Shown here piece by piece: positions 34,603 through 42,600 of a DNA stretch of 51,645 nucleotides. Every line of letters begins with the position of its first letter. Within the stretch, counting starts at the first letter, position 1. Position numbers and translations under genes: made by a program. The DNA comes from Rhodospirillales bacterium (GTDB lineage Bacteria; Pseudomonadota; Alphaproteobacteria; Rhodospirillales; Magnetospirillaceae), in assembly GCA_015654615.1 (NCBI GenBank), contig JAATGN010000306.1, forward strand, positions 1 through 51,645, read 5' to 3'. A model generated the notes under the pieces. The model searched no databases. It was not told the DNA's origin and saw only the letters and a program-made list of their open reading frames with translations.

Positions 34603-35601
34603 ATGACGACCGGAATGAAACTGAGCCAGGCGGCGACCACATTTTCCGGCGCCGCCGCCAAGCGGCCGCGCCGCATCGTCTCCATCGGCGAATGCATGAT
34701 CGAAATGGCCGACCGCGGCGACGGCACCATGACCATGGCTTATGCCGGCGACACCCTGAACACCGCCGTCTATCTGGCGCGGATCAACGGCCCGGCCCTG
34801 GCGGTCGACTATGTGACGGCGCTGGGCGACGATCCCTACAGCGACGCCATGCTGGCCTTCTGGCGGACCGAGGGCATCAGCACCGACTGGGTCGCCCGGC
34901 TGCCCGGCCAATTGCCGGGACTCTATCTGATTCGCACCGATGCCGCCGGCGAGCGCAGCTTTTATTATTATCGCTCGGCCGCCCCGGCGCGGTCCCTGTT
35001 CGACCTGCCGGAAACCGTCGATCTGCTGGACCATCTGGCCGACGCCGACATGGTGCATTTTTCCGGAATCACCCTGTCGATCCTGTCTTATCCGGCTCGC
35101 GACCGGCTGGCCGAAGCCTTGGAAAAATTGCGCCGCGGCGGCACCCGCATCGTCTTCGACGGCAACTATCGCCCGTCCCTGTGGCCGTCGGCCGACGTCG
35201 CCCGCCGGGTGGTCACCCGCTTCCTGTCGTTCGTCGACCTGGCCCTGCCGTCGGCCGACGACGAGGAGCTTCTGTTCGGCGACAAGAGCTGCGAGGCGAT
35301 CGCCGATCGCATGCACGCCTCGGGCGTCAACGAGGTTCTGGTCAAGCATGGCGCCGAGGGCTGCTTCATTTCGCAAGACGGCCAGCGGCTTCATGTCCCG
35401 GTCACCGAAGTGGTCAAGCCGGTCGACACCACCGGCGCCGGCGACAGCTTCAACGCCGGCTATCTGAGCGGCCGTCTGGCCGGCATGAGCCCGGTGGAGG
35501 CGGCCCGCATCGGCAGCCGCCTGGCGGCGACGGTCATTTGCCACCGCGGCGCCATCATCCCCCGGGACGCCATGAGCGAATTGCTGGGCTGCCTGGCTTA
35601 A
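34603..35601 (+). CDS. kdgK: Second 2-keto-3-deoxygluconate kinase (PfkB family)
   Basis: A 332-residue PfkB kinase with the classical KdgK features: SIGECMIEMADRGDG, AYAGDTLNTAVYLARI near residues 45-60, FDGNYRPSLW (about 185) and the catalytic motif DTTGAGDSFNAGYLSG. It is closer to well-known KdgK proteins than the kinase at 32291. An AAGGAAT ribosome site precedes the ATG. Divergent from the eda-kdgK operon. Having two KDG kinases may reflect different substrates (KDG against 2-keto-3-deoxygalactonate) or conditions; sequence alone cannot decide. It ends near a large inverted repeat facing the GntR gene. Confidence 0.88.
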   Translation: MTTGMKLSQAATTFSGAAAKRPRRIVSIGECMIEMADRGDGTMTMAYAGDTLNTAVYLARINGPALAVDYVTALGDDPYSDAMLAFWRTEGISTDWVARLPGQLPGLYLIRTDAAGERSFYYYRSAAPARSLFDLPETVDLLDHLADADMVHFSGITLSILSYPARDRLAEALEKLRRGGTRIVFDGNYRPSLWPSADVARRVVTRFLSFVDLALPSADDEELLFGDKSCEAIADRMHASGVNEVLVKHGAEGCFISQDGQRLHVPVTEVVKPVDTTGAGDSFNAGYLSGRLAGMSPVEAARIGSRLAATVICHRGAIIPRDAMSELLGCLA

Positions 35602-35628
35602 GCCGTCCCGACGGAAACAAAAATAAAT

Positions 35629-35750
35629 CACCACAGAGACACAGAGATCACAGAGGGTTTCCAAACCGTAAGGAATTTCCTTCACGGAATGATCTTACGA
35701 ACGGCGTCAGCCGGCCGCGTTTCCTCTGTGATCTCTGTGTCTCTGTGGTG
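35629..35750. repeat. Large inverted repeat, CACCACAGAGACACAGAG type
   Basis: Perfect 28-base arms (35629-35656 and 35723-35750) containing CACCACAGAGACACAGAG, extended by mostly paired A/T bases outside, around a 66-base loop that includes AAGGAATTTCCTT. It lies between convergent genes and could end transcription both ways. I recall the arm motif from many unrelated prokaryotic genomes. Confidence 0.88.
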
Positions 35751-35792
35751 AACTATTTCCCGAAGGGCGACTCTGGCCCTTGAGCGTGTGTT

Positions 35793-36506
35793 TCAAGCGG
35801 TCTCGTCGTCGCGCATCAGCACGGCCAGCACCTGTTCCAGATGGGCGTGCATGGCGGCGCGGGCGCTGGCCGGGTCGCGTTGCAGCAGGGCTTCGGCGAT
35901 CCGCCCGTGGGACGCCAGGGTGGCGGCCCGATTCTCCGACAGCCCGGTCCGTTTGCTCAAGACCGAAAAGACCGGCGCGAATTGGTTGGTCCACAGGCCC
36001 TCGACCAGCGTCGGCAGCACGGTATTGTGGGTGGCCCTGGCGATCCGCTCGTGAAAGAGCCGGTCCGAATCCTGCGACGGCTCCCCCGCCACCATCTGCC
36101 GCGTCATTTCCTGGTGAATGGCGGCGATCTCCTTCAACTCGTCGTCCGTCGCCTCTTTCGCCGCCAGGAAGGCCACCTCGCCCTCGAGCAGCACGCGGGC
36201 CGAAATGATGTCGAAGGGGCTGGGCCCGACGTCGCCCAGGATGATCGGCAACGGGCGCGCGGTCGACGAATTGACGCGCGCCTTGACATAGGTTCCGGAA
36301 CCGGTCCGCACCTCGACCAATCCGGCGATCTCCAGGGCGATCATCGCTTCGCGCACGACCGGACGGCTGACCCCCAGAGCCTTCGCCAGGTCGCGTTCAG
36401 GCAGCAGCCGATGCCCGACCGGAAATTCCCGGACACGGATCAACTCGCTGATCTGATCAGCCACTTGCTGGTACAGCCGCTGGGTATCAACAGGTTGGAA
36501 CGGCAT
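35793..36506 (-). CDS. GntR-family regulator, FCD subfamily
   Basis: A 237-residue regulator. The N-terminal winged helix (about 10-75) contains HRLLPERDLAKALGVSRPVVREAMIALEIAGLVEVRTGSGTYV. The C-terminal FCD domain (about 90-225) has the metal/effector His set in LFHERIARATHN and RAAMHAHLEQVL. FCD regulators such as ExuR, UxuR and LldR bind TGGTNNNACCA-like palindromes, and the five promoters described here carry TGGTCNGACCA or close variants, so this is the best candidate for the hexuronate regulator. Located downstream of the dehydrogenase/MFS pair on the same strand, after 207 bases. No such operator was found before itself. Confidence 0.88.
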   Translation of the reverse strand: MPFQPVDTQRLYQQVADQISELIRVREFPVGHRLLPERDLAKALGVSRPVVREAMIALEIAGLVEVRTGSGTYVKARVNSSTARPLPIILGDVGPSPFDIISARVLLEGEVAFLAAKEATDDELKEIAAIHQEMTRQMVAGEPSQDSDRLFHERIARATHNTVLPTLVEGLWTNQFAPVFSVLSKRTGLSENRAATLASHGRIAEALLQRDPASARAAMHAHLEQVLAVLMRDDETA

Positions 36507-36713
36507 AAAAATTCAACTTCGGGTCATCGGGGAAAACATTCTGCCCATAATTACGGGCTCCGATGCCTGATGTCAATATGGCGGCAAGAACAAATAAAGA
36601 ACAAACTCATCGCAATCCAATGTATCGGCGGATCGTCGCCAATGCAGAGGCGAGCCGGATCGACCAGGCGAAGACTTGCCTTATCGAAGGTCTTCGGCAA
36701 CGCTCTCCATGGC

Positions 36714-37664
36714 TTATCCCTCCGCGGGAATCGGCGTCGGGACCGGCCGGCCGGCGAAGTGCGCTTCGAGGTTGTCGAAAGCCAGGGCGGCCATGGCGTG
36801 ACGCGTCTCGACCGTCCCGCTCGCCATGTGGGGCGACAGGACGACATTGTCGCGGCCCAGCAAGGCGGCGGGCACATTCGGTTCGTCGGCGAAGACATCG
36901 AGGGCGGCCCCGGCGATCCGCCCGGCTTCCAGCGCCGCCACCAGGGCGGCCTCGTCGACCACGCTGCCGCGGGCGATATTGATCAGATAACCTTTCGGCC
37001 CGAGGGCGGTGAGCACCGCGGCGTCGATCAGGCCCCGGGTGGCCGGCCCGCCGGGGGTGATGACCAGCAGAAAATCCACCTCGGCGGCGAGCTTGGCCGG
37101 ATGATCGTAATAGGGATAGGCGACATCGGCCGCCGGCCGCCGGCTGCAATAGGCGATCCGCATCCCGAAAGCCTCGGCCCGCCTGGCGACGGCCCGGCCG
37201 ATCCGGCCCAATCCGACGATGCCGAGGCGGGCGCCGCCGACCCGGCGGGTGAAATGGAATGGCCCCTTGTTCCACAGCCCGGCCCGCACGAAGCGATCGG
37301 CTTCGGGAATGGCCCGGGCGATCGACAGCAGAAGGCCGATGCCGAGATCGGCCACCTCGTCGGTCAGCACATCCGGCGTATGGGTGACGATGATGCCCCT
37401 TTCGCGCGTCGCCGGAACATCGACGCCGTCATAACCGACGCCGAAGATCGAGACGATCTCGACAGCCGGCAGCGATTCGAGCAGGGCCCGGGTGATCAGC
37501 GATTCTCCGGTCCCGGCGATGCCGCGGATCTGCGGGGCGACGGCCAGAATGTCGTCGCCCGCCGGAGGGTGCAGGATATGGTGATAGGAGAAGGCGGCCT
37601 GCAGCCGCTCGGCATAGAAGGGAGCGATTTTTCCAACGGCGAGGAGTTCTATCTTCTTCGACAC
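36714..37664 (-). CDS. D-2-hydroxyacid dehydrogenase
   Basis: A 316-residue NAD(P)-dependent D-isomer hydroxyacid dehydrogenase. The coenzyme motif GIVGLGRIGRAVARRAEAFG is at about 150-170. Catalytic residues are Arg in INIARGSVVDE, Glu in DVFADEPNVP and His in LSPHMASGT. Members of this branch reduce glyoxylate, hydroxypyruvate or 2-ketogluconate. The neighbouring MFS sugar-acid transporter, 26 bases upstream on the same strand, favours a keto-sugar acid such as 2-ketogluconate, but this is inference. The start is a GTG with an AGAAGG site. Confidence 0.88.
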   Translation of the reverse strand: MSKKIELLAVGKIAPFYAERLQAAFSYHHILHPPAGDDILAVAPQIRGIAGTGESLITRALLESLPAVEIVSIFGVGYDGVDVPATRERGIIVTHTPDVLTDEVADLGIGLLLSIARAIPEADRFVRAGLWNKGPFHFTRRVGGARLGIVGLGRIGRAVARRAEAFGMRIAYCSRRPAADVAYPYYDHPAKLAAEVDFLLVITPGGPATRGLIDAAVLTALGPKGYLINIARGSVVDEAALVAALEAGRIAGAALDVFADEPNVPAALLGRDNVVLSPHMASGTVETRHAMAALAFDNLEAHFAGRPVPTPIPAEG

Positions 37665-37690
37665 GACCTTCTCCCAAGGTTTGGGGTCTT

Positions 37691-39028
37691 TTAAGAATTC
37701 ACCGCCAGGCTGTCCTTGGCGGCACGCGGCTGACCATCGTCGCGCGGCGGGGCCAGACGCAGGCCCAGCACGCCGCCGATCACCAGGGCCGCGGCGATCA
37801 TCAACACACCATAATCATAACTGTTGGTGACGTCTTTGATCCGACCGATCAACGGCGGCAGCGCCAGTCCGGCGATATTCGCCGTGGCGTTGATCAGGGC
37901 GATCGAAGCCGCCGCGGCGACACCGGAGACATGTTCGGTGGTCACCGCCCAGAATACCGGGGTCGAGGCCCAGTTCAAGCCGACAGCGCTGACCAGCAGC
38001 ACATAGGCCGGCAGCAGCAGTCCGCCCTGCGCGGCGAACACGGCGGCGGCCATCAGCACGCCGGCGGCGGCGAGCGGCAGGCCGAGATGCAGGGCGCGTT
38101 CGCCGGTCTTGTCGGAATGGCGGCCGTTCCAATACATCAGCACGCAGGCCAGCAGGAAAGGCAGGGCCGAGAGCAGGCTGACGGCCAGATTGCTCTGCCC
38201 GGACAGGCCCTTGACGATGAGCGGCATGAACAAGGTGACGCCGATGGTGCCGAAGGCCTGCAGCAGCCAGAACAGGGCGAGCAGCAGCACCTTCGGGTTG
38301 GTCAGCGCCTTGGCCCAGTGATGGTCGTGCTTCAGGGGCAGGGAGGCATTCTCGGTGGCGATGGTTTCGGTCAGCCAGGTCGCCTCGTCGGCGCCGAGCC
38401 AGCGGGCCTGCTTGGGCGAATCGGGAAGATAGGCCAGGACGACGAAGCCCAGAATCACCGCCGGGATGCCTTCCAGCAGGAACATCCAGCGCCAACCGGC
38501 GAAATCCATGACGCCGTTCATGCCGAGCAGCAGGCCCGACATCGGCATGCCGATCACCGAGGCCAGGGTCGCCCCGATGTAGAAAAAGGACAGGGCCCGG
38601 CCGCGTTCCCGTTTCGGATACCAGCAGGACAGATAATAGATGATGCCGGGCGTGAAGCCGGCTTCGGCCGCTCCCAGCAGCAGGCGCACGCCATAAAGCT
38701 GATTGGCCGAATGGATCAGGCTGACGCAGGAGGCGATGATGCCCCAGCTGATCATGATGCGGGCGATCCACCGCTTGGCGCCGAACCTGGCCAGGGCGAG
38801 ATTGCTGGGAACCTCGCACAGGATGTAGGTGACATAGAACAATCCGGCGCCCAGGCCATACATCGCGGCGGTCAGGCCGAGATCCTGATTCATCGACAGG
38901 GCGGCCACCGCGATGTTCGACCGGTCGACATAGGCGACGAGATAACACAGCATCAAAAAGGGCAGAAGCCTGAGGCTGATCCGTCGGATAGTATTGGCGC
39001 CCTGTGGTCTTTCAGCTTGGTGGGCCAT
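37691..39028 (-). CDS. MFS transporter, anion:cation symporter type
   Basis: Inner-membrane transporter of 445 residues with 12 predicted helices. The start ATG 39028 has a CAGGGAG ribosome site; an apparent longer frame upstream is not coding. The first helix reads LLPFLMLCYLVAYVDRSNIAVAAL, matching the ACS family (tartrate, glucarate, phthalate, galactonate). The loop between helices 2 and 3 has NLALARFGAKRWIARIM, and the central loop has PDSPKQARWL, also typical. It forms an operon with the hydroxyacid dehydrogenase. It is not closely similar to the MFS protein at 20477. Confidence 0.89.
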   Translation of the reverse strand: MAHQAERPQGANTIRRISLRLLPFLMLCYLVAYVDRSNIAVAALSMNQDLGLTAAMYGLGAGLFYVTYILCEVPSNLALARFGAKRWIARIMISWGIIASCVSLIHSANQLYGVRLLLGAAEAGFTPGIIYYLSCWYPKRERGRALSFFYIGATLASVIGMPMSGLLLGMNGVMDFAGWRWMFLLEGIPAVILGFVVLAYLPDSPKQARWLGADEATWLTETIATENASLPLKHDHHWAKALTNPKVLLLALFWLLQAFGTIGVTLFMPLIVKGLSGQSNLAVSLLSALPFLLACVLMYWNGRHSDKTGERALHLGLPLAAAGVLMAAAVFAAQGGLLLPAYVLLVSAVGLNWASTPVFWAVTTEHVSGVAAAASIALINATANIAGLALPPLIGRIKDVTNSYDYGVLMIAAALVIGGVLGLRLAPPRDDGQPRAAKDSLAVNS

Positions 39029-39288
39029 GATTTTCACTCCCTGATTTGTTTGTTTCCGGCTCATCAATTTCGTCCGGCGGCGTTCGAAGGAAGCCCGGGC
39101 ACCACCATCCTGACCGGCGGTGCGCCCCGTTCGCGCTGCCTCGCCCGGAGCGCAAGGGCAATTCCTCGCAAGAGCACGCTCCACCGGGCCGGCGAACCTC
39201 CCCGCCCATCATCGCGAAGCCGAGGTTTCGGTCTTGGCTCTTTCGGACGCTCTTTCCCCCGCGGACGAGAGAAGCCGTCGGGGTCATA

Positions 39289-39346
39289 CGATAACGACCT
39301 CGATAGCGAATGGTCAATATATAAAACATCGTCCCAATATATGGGA
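39289..39346 (-). promoter_or_regulatory. Promoter and palindrome of the MFS/dehydrogenase operon
   Basis: Minus strand: -35 TTGACC (39312-39317), 17-base spacer, -10 TTATCG (39289-39294). Upstream is the palindrome TCCCATATATTGGGA (39332-39346), different from the hexuronate operator, so another regulator may act here. The rest of 39029-39416 holds no gene that I can support. Confidence 0.5.
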
Positions 39347-39416
39347 TACCTGTCGAGTCTCGAGGAAGACGCGCCGCGCGAGCAGCCCCGAGCGGGGGCG
39401 ACGGATGGAATCCGAA

Positions 39417-39454
39417 GGCCCGGGACACGACGCATCTTCGTCGTGTCCCGGGCC
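39417..39454 (-). terminator. Hairpin at the end of the envelope gene cluster
   Basis: GGCCCGGGACACGACG pairs perfectly over 16 bases with CGTCGTGTCCCGGGCC around CATCTT. It lies about 70 bases after the last gene of the cluster. No T run is present. Confidence 0.7.
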
Positions 39455-39520
39455 CGTCAGTTGTCACGGGAAAGCTCGAAGCGGCGGCACGCCCTCATTT
39501 GCCGGAGGGGGGCCCCGGGC

Positions 39521-39847
39521 CTATTTGGCGGGCGGCACGGCCCTGACGCGGCACAGCGATTTGCCGTCGACAAAAATCTCGAAGCGGCTGTCGTCGCCGT
39601 TGCTCCAGATCAGGCGCGACGCCGTGGCGACGGAGAGGGCGCCGGACCGCCTTTCGTCGATGATTTTCACGCCGTCCTGGAAACACTGAATTTCGAACAG
39701 AGGGGGCTGCTGGGGTGGGAGCGGACCGGAGGGGGCATCGGCCGAGACCGGCTGATTGTCCGATCTGATCTCGGCGCAGGCGACGCCGCCCATGAGGAGG
39801 AGAAGCAGAAGATTCGTCGCCACGCTCCCCGCGATGACGAGTGGCAC
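39521..39847 (-). CDS. Small exported protein of the envelope cluster, unknown function
   Basis: About 108 residues from a GTG at 39847, with an export-type hydrophobic core (NLLLLLLMGGVACA). The mature part contains a proline-rich stretch (SGPLPPQQPPL) and FEIQCFQDGVKII, then SRFEIFVDGKSLCRVRAV, probably a small beta domain with two cysteines. The start is uncertain: the GGGAGG site is only three bases from GTG 39847, and the first codons lie inside a CGCGATGACGA-type repeat (39811-39840), which may have replaced the original 5' end. It is the last gene of the cluster, 155 bases after the repeat protein. Confidence 0.55.
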   Translation of the reverse strand: MPLVIAGSVATNLLLLLLMGGVACAEIRSDNQPVSADAPSGPLPPQQPPLFEIQCFQDGVKIIDERRSGALSVATASRLIWSNGDDSRFEIFVDGKSLCRVRAVPPAK

Positions 39848-39980
39848 CGGCCTCCCTGCCGATGGAACGGACTCCGCCGCCGAGCGGCGGACACCGGCAG
39901 GGACGCCGGCGCCTCTTTGCCTTTTCGTCCAGGATGGGGCGGCCACCGGCCGGCGCGGAACTCGCAATGACGGCACTCCC
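39811..39980. repeat. Ends of CGTCATTGCGAG-type repeat
   Basis: GATTCGTCGCCACGCTCC...GCGATGACGA (39811-39840) and CTCGCAATGACGG (39961-39973) match the right end of the palindrome at 17173-17252. They occupy the gap between the last two cluster genes and overlap the presumed start of the 39521-39847 gene. Confidence 0.55.
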
Positions 39981-40002
39981 TTCAGTCGAAATGCCCAAAA
40001 CC

Positions 40003-41190
40003 CTAACGGCCGATGATCTGGTGGCTGGTGTCGGAATAGAGATAACAGACGCCGATTTCATCGACATAGCGGGGCGGGCACGGGTCGTCCGCCGGTTTCG
40101 GGAAAAAGTTGAGCACGCATAGGGCGTTGTGGATGTCGACGCAGCATTGGCCGTTGCGATAGGCCTTGCAGGCGCCGACGCTGCCGATCTCCAGATTGCC
40201 GCCTTTGTTGATGACGCTGCCTGAAATGGAGACGGTGCCGGTAACACGGCCGGCGTTCTCCGAGGTCGCGGTGCCGAGCAGGGTGGTGGCGTTCTGTCCC
40301 TTGGCAAGGGTCGTCACCTCGCCGCCCACCGAGACATTGAGGCGGGCGGAGCCGTCCGCCGCGCCGATTTCGGTCTTTCCGACGGCGCCGTTGGCCAGCG
40401 TCGTCACGCTGCCGCCCACCTGGGCGTTGATGGTGGCGTTGCCGCACTTGGCGGCGCCGATGCGCGTCTCGGCCATGCCGTTGTCGTTGGCGGCATTGGT
40501 GATGGATTGGGCGCTGGCATCGATATGGCCCTGGAAGCCGCAGCCTCCGCCGCCGCCGCCGCCGCCCCCGCCGCCGCTTGCCTTGTTCAATGGGAACAGG
40601 GCATCCCCGGCGGCATTCGCCACCGGCGTGATGACATAGCGGTCGACCAGGCTTTCCAGGATCGGCGCCGCGATCAGGCTGACCGCCCCGCAAGCGAGAA
40701 TTCCGGTGCCGGCGGTCATCGCCATGCAGATGGTGAACAGATTGCGCGGGTTGATCAGGACCGAGCCGAGCGATTCCAGGAAGGTCTGCACGGCGACGAC
40801 CGTCGCCGCGTGATCGTTGCCGTGAACCAGAAGGTCGGCCGCCCGCCGCATTCCGGCGAACAGATCGGCGTCCTTGAGCATGGTCTTCGCGGCGCCCTTG
40901 AGCGCCGACTTGCTGATCATCCCCGACAGACTGGCCGCCATCGACCCGGCCGAGGCGAAGCGCGTTCCGGCCAGGGACTTGGCCAGGCCGTCCTTCTGCG
41001 CAACCGTGAGAATCTGTTTGGTGATCGAATTCTTGTCGCTCAGGTCGCTCTTGAGATCGTTCCCGGCGTTCTCGAAGACATTGCCGCTGATGCCGCGGGT
41101 GTTCTGGGCGCCAAGCGGGGCGGCCAGGCCGCACAGCAGCATGACGGCGCCCAGCAGCGCCACGACGGCGCGACAACGGCGGCCGATCAT
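40003..41190 (-). CDS. Secreted repeat protein with polyglycine linker, candidate export substrate
   Basis: A 395-residue exported protein of no recognised family. Signal peptide about 1-28 (ALLGAVMLLCGLAAPLGAQ). An N-terminal region (30-203) includes a hydrophobic stretch near 150-180. Then eleven glycines (206-216), four degenerate repeats of about 30 residues (222-340: SITNAANDNGMAETRIGA, SVTTLANGAVGKTEIGA, EVTTLAKGQNATTLLGT, and one ending NLEIGSV) and a Cys-rich tail (341-395) with seven cysteines. The repeats resemble those of the small protein at 44497-44823, so both look like beta-repeat surface proteins. The start codon overlaps the previous gene's stop (ATGA). Export by the CsgG-like protein of the cluster is inferred. 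Confidence 0.75.
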   Translation of the reverse strand: MIGRRCRAVVALLGAVMLLCGLAAPLGAQNTRGISGNVFENAGNDLKSDLSDKNSITKQILTVAQKDGLAKSLAGTRFASAGSMAASLSGMISKSALKGAAKTMLKDADLFAGMRRAADLLVHGNDHAATVVAVQTFLESLGSVLINPRNLFTICMAMTAGTGILACGAVSLIAAPILESLVDRYVITPVANAAGDALFPLNKASGGGGGGGGGGGCGFQGHIDASAQSITNAANDNGMAETRIGAAKCGNATINAQVGGSVTTLANGAVGKTEIGAADGSARLNVSVGGEVTTLAKGQNATTLLGTATSENAGRVTGTVSISGSVINKGGNLEIGSVGACKAYRNGQCCVDIHNALCVLNFFPKPADDPCPPRYVDEIGVCYLYSDTSHQIIGR

Positions 41191-42152
41191 TTCGCCCCCC
41201 CTTGCAACAGGTCCACGAAGGCCAGGCGCGACAGGCCGAACTGGCCGTCCGGCTGTATTTTGTAGCCCGCCAGCAGCAGCCAGCGGCCGTTTTCGGGCAG
41301 CCCGGCCCAGATCAGGAAGCCGCCCTCCGCCACCTCGACCAGGCTGACCTCCAGCCGCGTGCGGAAGGCGGCGCCGTTTATGAAGGGCGAGAAATCGATC
41401 CGCGACTGGGCGTCGAGCTGTTGCGAAAGCTTCAGGCCGTCGCCCTTGGCGAGGCTGTCGAGCGTCTGATTGACGGCGCGCGCGGCTTGGGGATCGTTTT
41501 CCAGCCATTGCAGGGTGACATAGACCGAGGCGACCCGATCGATCAGCGCCGGCAGGTCGGGCCTGGCCGAAAGAGGAACCCGCCGATTCGACCCCGGCGG
41601 ATAGCGGCCGATGAATTCGGCCACGGCCGCGGTCGCCGAGGACTGCATGGCCTGGACCATATCCATCGAGGCCGGCTGCAGGGCCCAGCGCGGGCGCTCG
41701 CCGCCGCCCTTGCCCAGGCTGTTTCCCTTCACGGGGACGGCTTCGGCCAGCTTGGCGACGGCGCCCCGGAATTGCCAGCGGGTCAGCAGCCAGCAATCGA
41801 CGATGGAGTTGTAATAGCCGACGATCGGCGTCTCGGAATTTTCGGCGCCGAAAATCATCTGCGTCTTGCGAAAGAACAGCGACCACAAGCCGCTGGAACC
41901 GTCGGCGGTGACGTTCGGCAGCACGCTGGGGAAAACCGTTCCGCCTTCCCCGAAGCGCTGATTGATCTCCAGGGCGTTGGAGACGCCTTGCGTCCTCAGG
42001 CCCAGAGCCGCCTGCATCAGGGCGGCCTGCCTGGGATCGACCTTCGCCGCCGGAGGAGGCAGGCCCCCGTCCTGGGCCCGCGCCCCGTCCGGGTCCGGCA
42101 AGATGGCGGCAAGGGACAGGGCCAGAAGCAGGATGCGGGCGAGACGGCTCAC
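41187..42152 (-). CDS. Exported protein of the envelope cluster, unknown function
   Basis: A 321-residue protein that I do not recognise. The GTG at 42152 overlaps the upstream stop (GTGA), and its own stop overlaps the next start, so three genes are translationally linked. Signal peptide about 1-27 (ARILLLALSLAAILPDPDGARA). The mature part has a conserved-looking block QMIFGAENSETPIVGYYNSIVDCWLLTRW (quoted here in two parts of interest: the Glu-Asn-Ser motif and the Cys-Trp), then a mostly helical middle and a beta-rich end (RLEVSLVEVAEGGFLIWAG). It may be a periplasmic accessory factor for the repeat protein encoded next. No enzyme motif was seen. Confidence 0.75.
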   Translation of the reverse strand: MSRLARILLLALSLAAILPDPDGARAQDGGLPPPAAKVDPRQAALMQAALGLRTQGVSNALEINQRFGEGGTVFPSVLPNVTADGSSGLWSLFFRKTQMIFGAENSETPIVGYYNSIVDCWLLTRWQFRGAVAKLAEAVPVKGNSLGKGGGERPRWALQPASMDMVQAMQSSATAAVAEFIGRYPPGSNRRVPLSARPDLPALIDRVASVYVTLQWLENDPQAARAVNQTLDSLAKGDGLKLSQQLDAQSRIDFSPFINGAAFRTRLEVSLVEVAEGGFLIWAGLPENGRWLLLAGYKIQPDGQFGLSRLAFVDLLQGGAK

Positions 42153-42586
42153 TTCGCGCCTCCGGTGCAATCGGAGCGGGGCGTCTCGACGGTGCCGATC
42201 TGAATGCAGGAATTGTCGCCCTGGGTCTTCTTGATGGAATAGATGCCCTGGGCTTCGATGGTCGTCTCGACATGCCCCAATCGCGGCGGCTGGTCGTCCG
42301 GAACGGCATTGCCGGCCTTCAGCTGCTGCTCGGCGCGCAGGCGGGCCAGCCGCGCGGCATCCTGCTGCACCGGGTCGAGGAGCAGACCGGGCCGCTGCCC
42401 CTGTTGCAGCATCTTCACCTGGCCGTCGATGATGACGGTGGTCTTGGCCGGGCCGCCGTCCTGCTGCTGGGCGTCGGGCTGAACCATCGGCGTCGCCGTG
42501 GTGATGCCGATGTCCGAGGCCAGAGACGGCGGCGACAATACGACCAGACAAAGAACCCAGGAAACGGGACGAGACCTCGCGCTCAT
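42149..42586 (-). CDS. Small exported protein with one 'C-x-x-IG' repeat unit
   Basis: A 145-residue protein with a signal peptide (about 1-24). A central strand-like VIIDGQVKMLQQGQRPGLLL precedes a helical stretch (AARLARLRAEQQLKAG). The last 40 residues contain TTIEAQGIYSIKKTQGDN followed by SCIQIGTVETPRSDC, which matches one unit of the repeat seen in the other secreted proteins of this cluster. The start ATG 42586 is 14 bases after the CsgG-like gene's stop. It is probably a minor subunit or nucleator; that role is inference. Confidence 0.7.
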   Translation of the reverse strand: MSARSRPVSWVLCLVVLSPPSLASDIGITTATPMVQPDAQQQDGGPAKTTVIIDGQVKMLQQGQRPGLLLDPVQQDAARLARLRAEQQLKAGNAVPDDQPPRLGHVETTIEAQGIYSIKKTQGDNSCIQIGTVETPRSDCTGGAK

Positions 42587-42600
42587 GTCGGCCTGTCCCG

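Noticed and set aside
41187-42309. N-terminal extension of the repeat protein to a 768-residue protein
   Set aside because: The extension overlaps the 321-residue gene in another frame. A signal peptide and an ATGA overlap support the shorter start at 41190.
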